Assembly: GCF_023223525.1 (NCBI RefSeq) | Contig: NZ_JALPRX010000071.1 | Span: 1-64,000, forward strand | Source of the DNA: Roseomonas acroporae | GTDB lineage: Bacteria; Pseudomonadota; Alphaproteobacteria; Acetobacterales; Acetobacteraceae | DNA length: 64,000 nt | Direction of reading: 5' to 3' | Shown here: positions 42,699 to 50,928 of the stretch, one piece after another | How the letters are laid out: every line of letters begins with the position of its first letter | Position numbering within the stretch: the stretch's first letter is position 1 | Position numbers and translations under genes: made by a program | The notes under the pieces: model-generated | Seen by the model: the letters and a program-made list of their open reading frames with translations, nothing else | What the model was told of the DNA's origin: nothing | Databases searched by the model: none

Positions 42699-43723
42699 GC
42701 GGCGCGCTCCGGCGCATCGAGGACCGGCGGGCGGGCCAGGCCCTCGGCGCGCAGCCGCTCGGCGAAGGCGCGCAGGCGGGCGAGGCGGTAGGCGTCGCGG
42801 TCCAGCCCCGCGTAGTCGAGGAAGCCGCGGCCGGTGCGCAGGCCGATGTCGCCGCGCTCCATGTTGCGCTCGATCACGTCCGGCGCCGCGTAGCGTTCGT
42901 GCCCGAGCGCACCGACGAGGTAGCGCGAGGCGTGGAACAGGATGTCGCCGCCGCCCCAGTCGATGAACTCCAGCAGGCCGAGCACGCCGAAGCGCAGGCC
43001 GAAGCCGTAGCGCACCGCCTTGTCCACGTCCTCGGCGGTGGCGACGCCCTCCTCGACGATGCGCGCCGCCTCGTTCATCGCCAGCGTCTGGATGCGCGGC
43101 ACGATGTAGCCGGGCCGCGCGGCGCAGACCACCGGCACCTTGCCGACCGATTCCAGCATCGCCTTCAGCCGCGCGACCACCGCCGGCTCGGTGTCCCGGC
43201 CGGGCGAGAGCTCGACCAGCGGCATCAGGAAGGCGGGGTTGAGCCAGTGCGCGTTGAGGAAGCGCCCCGGCGACGCGACGGCAGGCGCCAGCTCGTCCAC
43301 CAGGATGGTGGAGGTGGTGGAGGCGATGATCGCCGCGGGCGCCAGGGCCGAGGCGCGGGCCAGCGCCTCGCGCTTCATCGCCGGCACCTCCGGCACGCCC
43401 TCGAAGACCAGCGCGGCGTCCCGCAGCGCGTCGGGCGCCCCGGCTTCCGGGACCACGGTGACGCGCGCCAGGATGGTGTCGATCGCCGTCGCGTCGAACA
43501 GGCCGCAGGCGGCGAGGTCGGCCAGGGTGGCGCGCAGCTCCCGCCCGATCTCCTCGCGCAACGCCGCGAAGGCGTCGGAAGCGCGCGGCTTGAAGTCGAG
43601 GATGCGCACCGGCCAGCCGGCATAGGCGAAGACCAGCGCGATGCCGCGCCCCATGCGCCCCGCGCCGAGGGCGACGACTGGCGCGCTTTCCGGCGCGACG
43701 GCGGCTCCGCGTGCCTCGCTCAC
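42695..43723 (-). CDS. 3-hydroxyacyl-CoA dehydrogenase family protein
   Basis: A 342-aa NAD-dependent dehydrogenase: Rossmann motif VVALGAGRMGRGIALVF (about 16-32), FEGVPEVPAMKREALA, the catalytic region GRFLNAHWLNPAFLMPLVEL (His with a downstream Glu), and a C-terminal helical domain with GFGLRFGVLGLLEFIDWGG. It oxidises a 3-hydroxyacyl-CoA or a related hydroxy acid such as carnitine; the exact substrate is not visible. It overlaps the genes on both sides by four bases, giving a tightly coupled operon of octopine-dehydrogenase-like, this enzyme and a Bug receptor. Confidence 0.86.
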   Translation of the reverse strand: MSEARGAAVAPESAPVVALGAGRMGRGIALVFAYAGWPVRILDFKPRASDAFAALREEIGRELRATLADLAACGLFDATAIDTILARVTVVPEAGAPDALRDAALVFEGVPEVPAMKREALARASALAPAAIIASTTSTILVDELAPAVASPGRFLNAHWLNPAFLMPLVELSPGRDTEPAVVARLKAMLESVGKVPVVCAARPGYIVPRIQTLAMNEAARIVEEGVATAEDVDKAVRYGFGLRFGVLGLLEFIDWGGGDILFHASRYLVGALGHERYAAPDVIERNMERGDIGLRTGRGFLDYAGLDRDAYRLARLRAFAERLRAEGLARPPVLDAPERAA

Positions 43724-44829
43724 GCGCCGAAGCCCGTGCGCAGCACCGCCTGCACCCCGGCGCGGTCCAGCCCGCCGAGGCCGACCCGTCCGAGGTCGCG
43801 CCCGTCGCGCAGGAAGTCGATGCCGCAGATCGCCGAGCCGATGGCGGCGAAGGCGCGGGCGAGCGGCGTCTCCACCCCGGCCAGCGCCGCCGCCGAGACC
43901 AGCAGCGACAGGCCGAGGCGCGTATCCTCCAGCATGTAGCGGTGCTCGGTCAGGACGATGTGCTCGCGCCAGTCGCCGGATTCGACGAGCTGGTCATGAC
44001 TTTTCCGGCCGTACATCCATTCCTCGCCCTCCGTCGCGTAGTGGTCGGCCAGCGGGAAGTGCGGCGCGCCGTAGCCCAGCGCCGCGCGCACCGCGATGCG
44101 CTCCGCGTCCAGCCGGTCGGTGACGCGGCGGATGGCGGGCTGGGTGCCCTCGTTGTGGATGTCCCAGCGCGGGAAGTGCTCCAGCGGCCCGGCATTCATG
44201 GTGATGAGCGGCGGGTGGATGATGCAGCCCGCGTTCATCAGCGCGCCGGAGAGCGCGTCGCCGCAGGGCTCGATCGCGCCCGGGAAGGCGCGGCCGATCA
44301 CGGCGAGCGCGTGTTCGGCGCGCGAAAGCGGGAAGACGCCGGTGGGCAGGCGCACGGCGCGCACCGAGATGGTCACCTCGTGCGGCCCGTGCTTGCGGGC
44401 CAGCCAGGGCAGGGTGCCGGTCTCGGCGAAGGCGGTGGCGGCACGGTTGCCGGCATCGTGCTGGGCCTTGGCCAGCAGCACCGAGCCGAGCGTGCCGGGC
44501 GGCAGGAACACCACCTGCCCGTCGGTCAGCAGCGGTGCCAGCGCCCGCGCGATGTCGGGCTGCGCGGTGGCGGGGGCGGGGCAGAGGATCAGTTCGGCGC
44601 CGGCGACCGCCTCGGCGAGGTCGTCGGTGACGAGGGAGAGATGCACGTCGTGCGCGCCCTTCGAGTCACGCACGGTGATGCGGTTCTCGGCGGCGCGGTG
44701 GGCGGCGACCGCTGCCTTGTCGCGGCGCCACAGGCGTACCTCGTGCCCGGCCAGGGCCATGTCGCCGGCGGCGGCGAAGGAGCCGTTGCCGCCGCCCAGG
44801 ACGGCGACGCGGAAGGGGGAGTCGGTCAT
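43720..44829 (-). CDS. NAD/NADP octopine/nopaline dehydrogenase family protein
   Basis: A 369-aa opine-dehydrogenase-like enzyme. The N-terminal dinucleotide fold has VAVLGGGNGSFAAAGDMALA; the C-terminal domain has LMNAGCIIHPPLITMNAG, whose His is the probable catalytic residue of the family, and FPLADHYATEGEEWMYG. I start at ATG 44829, which puts the GGGNGS motif at residue 10. Such enzymes reductively join an amino acid and a keto acid, or run in reverse to break opines down. It is the first gene of the operon that continues with 3-hydroxyacyl-CoA dehydrogenase and a Bug receptor, so degradation is more likely than synthesis. Confidence 0.84.
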   Translation of the reverse strand: MTDSPFRVAVLGGGNGSFAAAGDMALAGHEVRLWRRDKAAVAAHRAAENRITVRDSKGAHDVHLSLVTDDLAEAVAGAELILCPAPATAQPDIARALAPLLTDGQVVFLPPGTLGSVLLAKAQHDAGNRAATAFAETGTLPWLARKHGPHEVTISVRAVRLPTGVFPLSRAEHALAVIGRAFPGAIEPCGDALSGALMNAGCIIHPPLITMNAGPLEHFPRWDIHNEGTQPAIRRVTDRLDAERIAVRAALGYGAPHFPLADHYATEGEEWMYGRKSHDQLVESGDWREHIVLTEHRYMLEDTRLGLSLLVSAAALAGVETPLARAFAAIGSAICGIDFLRDGRDLGRVGLGGLDRAGVQAVLRTGFGA

Positions 44830-44867
44830 GCGGTCTCGGCCTTTCGGGCGGCTGTGGGGTGGCCGGC

Positions 44868-45062
44868 GGCGGGGGAGGGCGCCGCCCTCCCCCGCACCCC
44901 CGCCCGCCAAGGGGCGAAGCCCCCTTGGATCCCCCGTTCGGTTTCTGGGCCCGGCGGTTGAAACACCTGGGCTCGAACGCCCGCGGAGGTCCAGGAACCT
45001 GAGGTTCCTGGCGGATGGGGTCCGGGGAAGGCAGAGCCTTCCCCGATCCGGTTCGGCAATCC
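44868..45062. repeat. hairpin-string intergenic repeat (copy P2)
   Basis: Successive short hairpins: GGGGGAGGGC-gcc-GCCCTCCCCC, CCAAGGGG-cgaa-GCCCCCTTGG, CCAGGAACCT-g-AGGTTCCTGG and GGGGAAGGC-aga-GCCTTCCCC. The CCAGGAACCT hairpin is the same as in copy P1, and the other stems are close relatives. It fills the gap between two minus-strand operons. Confidence 0.8.
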
Positions 45063-45073
45063 CGATGGTGGTT

Positions 45074-45640
45074 TCAGGGCTTCATCAGCACCGAGGTTTC
45101 CGGGATGCTCTCGGCCCAGCCCGGGGTGAGCGGCGCCACGAACACGTTCTCCGTGCGGGTGCGGGCGATCTTCCACTGCCCGTCCACGCAGCGGAACAGG
45201 TTGTTCAGCCGCGAGGAGCGGAGCAGCGAGGAGCCGTCGCCGAAGATCCAGGGCTGGCAGTGCACCCACTGCCCGTCCGCCTCGTCGCCGCGCACGTGGA
45301 TCTGCTCGGAGGTGAGGTAGTGGACGTTGAGCAGCAGCGCGGGATCGCGCTTCTGCCCCCAGAAGCCCTGGAAGTGCCTGCGGATCGCCGCCTTGCCGAC
45401 CATGCGGCCGAACTGGTTGTCGTAGTAGCTGCCGACGCCTTCCCAGACCGCGTCCTCGGCGTAGAGCGCCATGATCGCCTCGATGCGCTGCTCGTCGTTC
45501 TCCACGCCGTATTCCGGGCAGGGCGTGTCGCAGAGGAACATGTAGCGCGCCTGGATGCGGCGTATCTCCGCCTCGGCGCGCAGCACCCGGACCTCCTCGG
45601 CGAGGGCCTGGACGGTCCCCGCGAGCTGCTCGATATCCAT
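45074..45640 (-). CDS. NTF2/SnoaL-like protein
   Basis: A 188-aa protein: an N-terminal coiled segment (AEEVRVLRAEAEIRRIQARY) leads into a SnoaL-type cone fold with IMALYAEDAVWEGVGSYYDN, GKAAIRRHFQGFW, VHYLTSEQIHVRGDEADGQW and a final WKIARTRTENVFVAPL. It resembles SnoaL_4-type polyketide/ring-processing proteins and the small subunits of ring-hydroxylating dioxygenases. It sits 23 bp after the Bug receptor of the Rieske cluster and probably takes part in that pathway; the reaction is unknown. Confidence 0.75.
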   Translation of the reverse strand: MDIEQLAGTVQALAEEVRVLRAEAEIRRIQARYMFLCDTPCPEYGVENDEQRIEAIMALYAEDAVWEGVGSYYDNQFGRMVGKAAIRRHFQGFWGQKRDPALLLNVHYLTSEQIHVRGDEADGQWVHCQPWIFGDGSSLLRSSRLNNLFRCVDGQWKIARTRTENVFVAPLTPGWAESIPETSVLMKP

Positions 45641-45663
45641 GCCGGCGATCTCCCCTTGTTGTC

Positions 45664-46638
45664 TCAGCTGTCCATGCGCAGGCCGAGGTCGCGGATTAGC
45701 GGCCGCCAGGCGGCGTTCTCGCGCCGGATGTAGGCGGCGAACTCGGCCGGGCCGCCGGGCAGCCGCTCGCCGCCATAGGTGGCGAGCTTCGCCTTCACCT
45801 CGGGCGTGTCGAGCGCCGCCTGCAGCGCCCGGTCCATCGCCGCGACCTGCGCCGGCTGCGTGCCCCGGGCGACGACGACGCCCTGCCAGCCCGGCGCCAC
45901 CACGTCGTAGCCCAGCTCGCGCGCCGTCGGCGTCTCCGGCAGGGCGGGGGCGCGGGCCTCGTGCACCGCGACCAGGGCGCGCGCGGCGCCGGCCTGCACC
46001 AGCGGCAGCACGTTGCCGAGGTCGATCATCGCGCAGTCGATGCGCCCGGCCAGCATCTCCTGGATCGCCGGCGGCGTGCCGCGGAAGGGCACGTGCGTCG
46101 CATCGAGCCCCGAGCGCAGCTTAAGCAGCTCCATGCCGAGATGGTGCGGCGAGGCGACGGCGGGCGTGCCGAAGGTGACGGCCTCCTTCTTCGAGGCGGC
46201 GAGCAGGTCGGCGAAGCTGCGGTAGGGGCTCTCCTTGCGCACCATCACGATCATCGGGAAGCGGCCGATGAAGTTGACCGGGACGAGGTCCGTGTCCGGG
46301 TCGAAGGGCAGGCGCGAATAGAGGGCGGGGTTGTAGACCATCACGCCGTTGTCCACCTGCAGCAGCGTGTAGCCGTCCGCCGGGGCGCGCACCACCACCT
46401 CGGTGGCGACGATGGCACCGCCGCTCGGGCGGTTCTCCACCACCACGGACTGGCCGGAAAGCTCGGTCATCGCCTTGCCGAGCAGGCGCGCCAGAACGTC
46501 GCTGGTGCCGCCGGCGCCGTAGCCGACCATCCAGCGCACGGTGCGCGTCGGCCAGCCGTCCTGCGCGAAGGCGGTGCGGGCGGCGAGCGGGGCGGCGCCG
46601 AGCCCGAGGGCGGCGCCGAGGAGGTCACGTCGAAGCAT
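45664..46638 (-). CDS. Bug/TctC family solute receptor
   Basis: A 324-aa receptor. ATG 46638 gives the signal LRRDLLGAALGLGAAPLAAR to TAFAQ, followed by WPTRTVRWMVGYGAGGTSDV, VVVENRPSGGAIVATE and HVPFRGTPPAIQEMLAGRI. It lies downstream of the flavin reductase gene (136-bp gap) in the Rieske cluster and may bind the aromatic acid handled there. No permease partner is nearby. Confidence 0.87.
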   Translation of the reverse strand: MLRRDLLGAALGLGAAPLAARTAFAQDGWPTRTVRWMVGYGAGGTSDVLARLLGKAMTELSGQSVVVENRPSGGAIVATEVVVRAPADGYTLLQVDNGVMVYNPALYSRLPFDPDTDLVPVNFIGRFPMIVMVRKESPYRSFADLLAASKKEAVTFGTPAVASPHHLGMELLKLRSGLDATHVPFRGTPPAIQEMLAGRIDCAMIDLGNVLPLVQAGAARALVAVHEARAPALPETPTARELGYDVVAPGWQGVVVARGTQPAQVAAMDRALQAALDTPEVKAKLATYGGERLPGGPAEFAAYIRRENAAWRPLIRDLGLRMDS

Positions 46639-46774
46639 CAACCAGTCTCCGTCACGATCGGGGTGCGCGGCTGGTTCCATCCCGTGCCGTTCTTGCGCGA
46701 GGCGGTCGGCTGCCCGCGTTGTCGTTGTTCGTGGCGCCGTCCTGGCAAGAGCGGGGCCAGGCGGCGTGGTCGTC

Positions 46775-47272
46775 TCAGGCGGCCGCGCCGAGGCGGTGAT
46801 AGGCGCGGTCGAAGTAGATCAGCCCGGCGGGCCGGTCGGCGAGGGCGAGGTCGAGCACCTCGCAGAACAGCACGCTGTGGGTGCCGACCTCCGTCACCTG
46901 CGCGATGCGGCAGTCGAGGCTGACCGCCGCGTCGGCGAGCGCCGGGGCGCCCGTGGCGAGGCGGCGCCACTCGGCGCCGGCGAAGCGCGCCGGCACCTCG
47001 ATGCCGCGGCCGCCGAAGCGGTTGGAGAGGGATTCGTGCCCCCCGGCCAGCACGTTGACGCAGAGCACGCCGTTGGCCCGCAGCACGTCGTGCGCGCCGG
47101 CCGCGCGGTTGACGCAGACGAGCAGGGTGGGCGGCGTGTCGGTCACGCTGCACACGGCCGAGGCGGTCAGCCCGTGCCGGCCGGCGGGCCCGTCCGTGGT
47201 GACGACGTTGACGGCGGCGCCGAGGCGGCTCATGGCCTCGCGGAAGGCGTCGCGCCCGATGGTGTCCGACAT
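46775..47272 (-). CDS. flavin reductase (HpaC-like)
   Basis: A 165-aa FMN-binding split-barrel flavin reductase. Family features: FREAMSRLGAAVNVVTTDG, GLTASAVCSVTDTPPTLLVCVN, FCVNVL-like CVNVLAGGHESLSNRF, and a C-terminal DRAYHRLG. It supplies reduced flavin to a two-component monooxygenase; the HsaA/HpaB-like protein encoded at 50929-52119 is the natural partner. ATG 47272 lies 14 bp after the reductase gene stop, inside the same operon. Confidence 0.86.
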   Translation of the reverse strand: MSDTIGRDAFREAMSRLGAAVNVVTTDGPAGRHGLTASAVCSVTDTPPTLLVCVNRAAGAHDVLRANGVLCVNVLAGGHESLSNRFGGRGIEVPARFAGAEWRRLATGAPALADAAVSLDCRIAQVTEVGTHSVLFCEVLDLALADRPAGLIYFDRAYHRLGAAA

Positions 47273-47286
47273 GGCGGTCTTCTCCC

Positions 47287-48240
47287 TCAGAGATCGAGCA
47301 CGAGGCGCTTCGACCTCGCGCGCGAGCAGCAGAGCAGGATCTGGTCGCCGGCCGCCTTCTCCTCCTCGGTGAGGTACTCGTCGCGATGGTCCGGCTCGCC
47401 TTCCAGCACGTTGCACAGGCAGGTGCCGCAGATGCCCTGCTCGCAGGACACCTCGACCGCGACGCCGGCCCCGGCCAGCGCGGCCACGATGCTCTGGCCG
47501 GCGGCGACGGCGACGGTGCGGCCGGACTGCGCCAGCTCCACCTCGAAGGCGTCGCCCGACGTGTCCACCTCGGTCTGGAAGTATTCGCGGTGGAGCTGCG
47601 GTTCCGGATAGCCGAGGCGGCGCGCGCCGGCGATCACCTCCTCCATGAAGCCCGCCGGGCCGCAGACATAGAGGTGGATGCCCGGCGCCGGCGGCGGCAG
47701 GTCGCGCTCCGGCACCAGCCGCCCGGTCTCGGCGCTGAGGTGCAGCCGCGTGCGGCCCTGGAAAGGCGCTGCCGCCAGCTCGTCGAGGAAGGCGGCGCGG
47801 CCGCGCTCGCGGGCGCAGTAGTGCAGCTCGAATTCCGCGCCGGCGCGGTCCAGCGCATGCGCCATGGCCAGCATCGGCGTGATGCCGATGCCGCCGCCGA
47901 CCAGCACCGAACGCGTGGCGCCGTCCGCCAGCGGGAACAGGTTGCGCGGCCGGCCGATGCGCAGGCGCTCGCCGGCGCGGAACCCGGCATGGATCGCCGC
48001 CGAGCCGCCGCGCGAGGCGGGGTCGAGCAGGATGCCGAGCCGGTAGCGCGAGGCGTCGGCCGGGCTGCCGCAGAGCGAGTACTGCCGCACCAGCCCGGGG
48101 CCGACATGCACGTCCACATGGGCGCCGGCCTCGAAGCCGGGCAGCGCGCCGCCGGCGGCGGGCACGAGGTCGAGCACGACGATTCCCGCCGCCTGCTCCT
48201 CGCGCCGCGCGATCACCACCTCCAGAAGCTCGTCGCCCAT
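47287..48240 (-). CDS. PDR/VanB-family iron-sulfur flavin oxidoreductase
   Basis: A 317-aa reductase with an FMN-binding domain (VRQYSLCGSPADASRY), an NAD domain (SVLVGGGIGITPMLAMAHAL, then HLYVCGPAGFMEEVI) and a C-terminal plant-type 2Fe-2S domain with C266, C271, C274 and C304 or C305 (CEQGICGTC ... LLCC). This is the phthalate-dioxygenase-reductase layout, passing electrons from NADH to the Rieske oxygenase encoded at 49044-50861. It lies 48 bp after the SDR gene. Confidence 0.88.
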   Translation of the reverse strand: MGDELLEVVIARREEQAAGIVVLDLVPAAGGALPGFEAGAHVDVHVGPGLVRQYSLCGSPADASRYRLGILLDPASRGGSAAIHAGFRAGERLRIGRPRNLFPLADGATRSVLVGGGIGITPMLAMAHALDRAGAEFELHYCARERGRAAFLDELAAAPFQGRTRLHLSAETGRLVPERDLPPPAPGIHLYVCGPAGFMEEVIAGARRLGYPEPQLHREYFQTEVDTSGDAFEVELAQSGRTVAVAAGQSIVAALAGAGVAVEVSCEQGICGTCLCNVLEGEPDHRDEYLTEEEKAAGDQILLCCSRARSKRLVLDL

Positions 48241-48288
48241 GCTTCGGTCTCTCCGTTTCCGGCCCGGCCGGGCCTCAGTGGTTGGGCG

Positions 48289-49047
48289 TCAGCGCAGGTA
48301 CAGCCCGCCGTTCACGTCCCAGGTGGCGCCGGTCGCGAAGGCGGCCTCGGGGGAGGCGAGCTGGACCACCAGGCTCGCCACGAAGGCGGGATCGCCGATC
48401 TCGCCGACCGGGATGCCCTCCTTCAGCGCGGCGAGGCGCTCGGGCGGCACGGTGCGGTGGACCATCGGCGTGTCCAGCGGGCCGGGCGCGATCGCGTTCA
48501 CCGTGACGCCGGCGCGGCCGAGGTCGCGCGCGAACACCTTGGTCAGCGTCACGATCCCGCCCTTGGAGGCGGCGTAGTGCGCGCCCGTGGCGGTGCCGCC
48601 GTTCTGCCCGGCGAGCGAGGCCATGTTGACGATGCGGCCATGGCCCCGGTCGCGGAAATGCGCGCCGAACACCTGGCAGCCGAGGAAGGTGCCGCGCAGG
48701 TTCACCGCGACCACCGCGTCGAATTCCTCGGGGCTGATCTCCATCACCGGCCGCGCCACGGTCATGGCGGCGTTGTTGACCAGCACCTGCGCGCTGCCCC
48801 AGCGTGCCACCAGCAGCGCCAGCGCCCGCTCGAACGCCGCCTTCTCCCGCACGTCGAGGGCGAGGCCCAGCGCCGTGCCGCCCGAGGCGTCGAGCCCCGC
48901 CGCCACGTCGCGCGCCGCCGCCTCGTCGATGTCGGCCACCGCGACGCGGTAGCCGGCGCCGTGCAGCGCCCGGACGATGGCGCTGCCGAGGCCGCTGCCG
49001 CCGCCCGTGACCAGCGCGACGCGCCGGTCCGTCGTCGTCGCGCTCAC
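48289..49047 (-). CDS. SDR family oxidoreductase of the Rieske cluster
   Basis: A 252-aa classical SDR: TGGGSGLGSAI at the N-terminus, NNAAM, the catalytic HYAASKGG and PGPLDTPM. The GTG start at 49047 overlaps the oxygenase beta-subunit stop by four bases (GTGA). In ring-hydroxylating clusters such enzymes often act as cis-diol dehydrogenases that rearomatise the dioxygenase product, which is the likely role here; the alternative is oxidation of a later intermediate. Confidence 0.86.
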   Translation of the reverse strand: MSATTTDRRVALVTGGGSGLGSAIVRALHGAGYRVAVADIDEAAARDVAAGLDASGGTALGLALDVREKAAFERALALLVARWGSAQVLVNNAAMTVARPVMEISPEEFDAVVAVNLRGTFLGCQVFGAHFRDRGHGRIVNMASLAGQNGGTATGAHYAASKGGIVTLTKVFARDLGRAGVTVNAIAPGPLDTPMVHRTVPPERLAALKEGIPVGEIGDPAFVASLVVQLASPEAAFATGATWDVNGGLYLR

Positions 49048-49592
49048 AGGATGTAGCCGATGCCGCGCAGGGCCTCGGTGCTGTTGATCAGCCGGACCAC
49101 CTTGCGCTCGATGCGCAGCCCGCCGGCCGCGCGGACCAGGCGGAACTCGACATCGGCGGCGTAGAAGCGCTCGCGGCCGCGCCGGAACTCGGTCAGCATC
49201 TGCGAGCAGCGCAGCGCGCAGCCGGCGGCGTCGGCGTTCAGCAGGCGGAAGCGCGAGAGCGAGCGCACCGTGCGCGCCACCGGCGAGGCGGAGACGGACT
49301 GGCCGCTGGTCAGGCGCTGCACGCGCTTCTCGCGCATGGCGTGGTCGTCATAGGCGTAGTTCAGCGTGTTCTCGAAGTCGGTCGCCCCCGGCTCGATCGG
49401 CACGACGTAGCGGGCATCCGGCGTCCAGAGGGCGAGCCAGGCCTCGTACTCGGCATGGTCGAGCAGGTCGGCCTCCAGCCAGGCGAATTCCATCGCCTCG
49501 GCCAGGGTAATGGGGGTCAGGGTAATGGGGGTCAGGGTGTTCGTGGCGTCGGCGGCGGCCATGGCGGCGTTTCCCGTGATCGGCATGTCCAT
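49044..49592 (-). CDS. aromatic ring-hydroxylating dioxygenase beta subunit
   Basis: A 182-aa small subunit of the NTF2-like dioxygenase family. Landmarks: FAWLEADLLDHAEYEAWLALW, the run YVVPIE, the DDHAMREKRVQRL helix-strand and FYAADVEFRLVRAAGGLRIERKVVRLINS. It stabilises the alpha-subunit trimer. The first 30 residues are low-complexity, with a 15-nt tandem repeat (49503-49540) encoding Thr-Pro-Ile-Thr-Leu units. The start at 49592 follows the alpha-subunit stop by 3 bp; an internal ATG further in is possible. It overlaps the SDR gene. Confidence 0.88.
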   Translation of the reverse strand: MDMPITGNAAMAAADATNTLTPITLTPITLAEAMEFAWLEADLLDHAEYEAWLALWTPDARYVVPIEPGATDFENTLNYAYDDHAMREKRVQRLTSGQSVSASPVARTVRSLSRFRLLNADAAGCALRCSQMLTEFRRGRERFYAADVEFRLVRAAGGLRIERKVVRLINSTEALRGIGYIL

Positions 49593-49595
49593 CGC

Positions 49596-50861
49596 TCAGC
49601 CCTCCATCATCCGCTTCCACTGGCCGTAGGCGGCGCGCATGCCGGTCTCGGCGCTGACGTCGCTGCGGCGGTGGCCGTCCGGCAGCGCCTCCTCGTGCGA
49701 GAGGCCGCGGTTGATCATCAGCCACAGCTCCGGGCCGCCGCTGGCGCCGTGCTGCACGCGGTCCCACACCTCGGCGTCGTCCGGGCTGCCGAAGCCCATC
49801 GGGCCCTGGAAGAATTCGTGGATGCGCAGCCGGGCGCGGTTCGCCGCCGCCGGGCCGCCCTGCATGCCGAGGGCGACGTGGCGCACCTCGGTCTCGTCCA
49901 CCGAGATGGGCTGGAGCACGCGGAAGAAGGCGGCGGAGCAGCCGAGGTTGGGGAAAAGGTTCAGGTTGAAGCCGCAGCCGCCGACCGCGCGCACGATGCG
50001 GCGCACCGTCGGGTCGTCATGCTCCTTCGCCAGCTCGGCGGCCAGCTCGGCGAAGCGCTCGGGGATCGGCGCGTCGAGCCCTTCCTCCAGGTCCACCAGC
50101 TCGGGCATCATCACCATGACGCTGTGGCCGTTGCCGAGATCCTCGACGAAGCCGCCCTTGTTCATGATGTCCCAGGACTCCTCCGTCTCCGTGTCGGCGG
50201 CGGTGAGGAAGGAGCGGTGGACCAGCGGGAAGTGGTAGGCGTCGGTGGTGTTCTCGAGCTGGATCTTCCAGTTGCCGGGGAAGCGGAACCGGTGCTCGCC
50301 CTGGGTCACGATCGGGTAGCCGGCGCCCTGCTTCATGAACAGGTCGATCCACTTGCGCGCCCCGCCCAGCCAGTCGGCCAGCGGCATGATGTCCGCCTTG
50401 AAGGAGGCGAAGATCAGCCCGGCATAGGTCTCGACCCGCAGCGAGCGCAGCGGCAGCGACGCCTTGTCCAGCGTGCCGTCGTAGCCCTTCTCGTAGGGCA
50501 CGCCGCGCAGCGAGCCGTCCAGCGCGTAGGACCAGCCGTGATAGGGGCAGACGAAGCTGTTGGTGCGGCCCTTGTGCACCTCGCAGACCGTCGCCGCGCG
50601 GTGGCGGCAGCGGTTGACGTGGACATGCACCGCGCCCTTGCGGTCGCGCACCACGATCACCGGCTGGCGGCCGACCTGCGCCGTCTTGAAGTCGCCGGGC
50701 TTGGGGATCTCGCTTTCGTGCGCGACCCAGACCCAGCTGCTCTCGAAGATCCGCGTCATCTCCGCCTCGAAGATGGCGGGGTCGGTGTAGAGCGTCGTGC
50801 GCGCGCGGTCCGGCTGCACCAGCGCGTCGAGCGTGGATGGCATGGGCAGGTTGGTGTCCAT
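49596..50861 (-). CDS. aromatic ring-hydroxylating dioxygenase alpha subunit (Rieske)
   Basis: A 421-aa oxygenase large subunit. The Rieske centre is C85-x-H87 and C105-x2-H108 (NRCRHR ... CPYHGWS). The catalytic mononuclear iron is held by H210 and H215 in DAYHFPLVHRSF, with the bridging D207 linking to the neighbouring Rieske centre; a later acidic residue would be the third ligand. It inserts both atoms of O2 into an aromatic ring, with electrons from the PDR-type reductase in the same operon. The substrate is unknown; the family branch looks like benzoate/anthranilate-type enzymes. Confidence 0.9.
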   Translation of the reverse strand: MDTNLPMPSTLDALVQPDRARTTLYTDPAIFEAEMTRIFESSWVWVAHESEIPKPGDFKTAQVGRQPVIVVRDRKGAVHVHVNRCRHRAATVCEVHKGRTNSFVCPYHGWSYALDGSLRGVPYEKGYDGTLDKASLPLRSLRVETYAGLIFASFKADIMPLADWLGGARKWIDLFMKQGAGYPIVTQGEHRFRFPGNWKIQLENTTDAYHFPLVHRSFLTAADTETEESWDIMNKGGFVEDLGNGHSVMVMMPELVDLEEGLDAPIPERFAELAAELAKEHDDPTVRRIVRAVGGCGFNLNLFPNLGCSAAFFRVLQPISVDETEVRHVALGMQGGPAAANRARLRIHEFFQGPMGFGSPDDAEVWDRVQHGASGGPELWLMINRGLSHEEALPDGHRRSDVSAETGMRAAYGQWKRMMEG

Positions 50862-50928
50862 CTCGGGATTCCTCGGCGATGTCTCGTTCGGTGATGTCTC
50901 GGGGCGTCTCGTCGGCCGTCGCGCGGGA

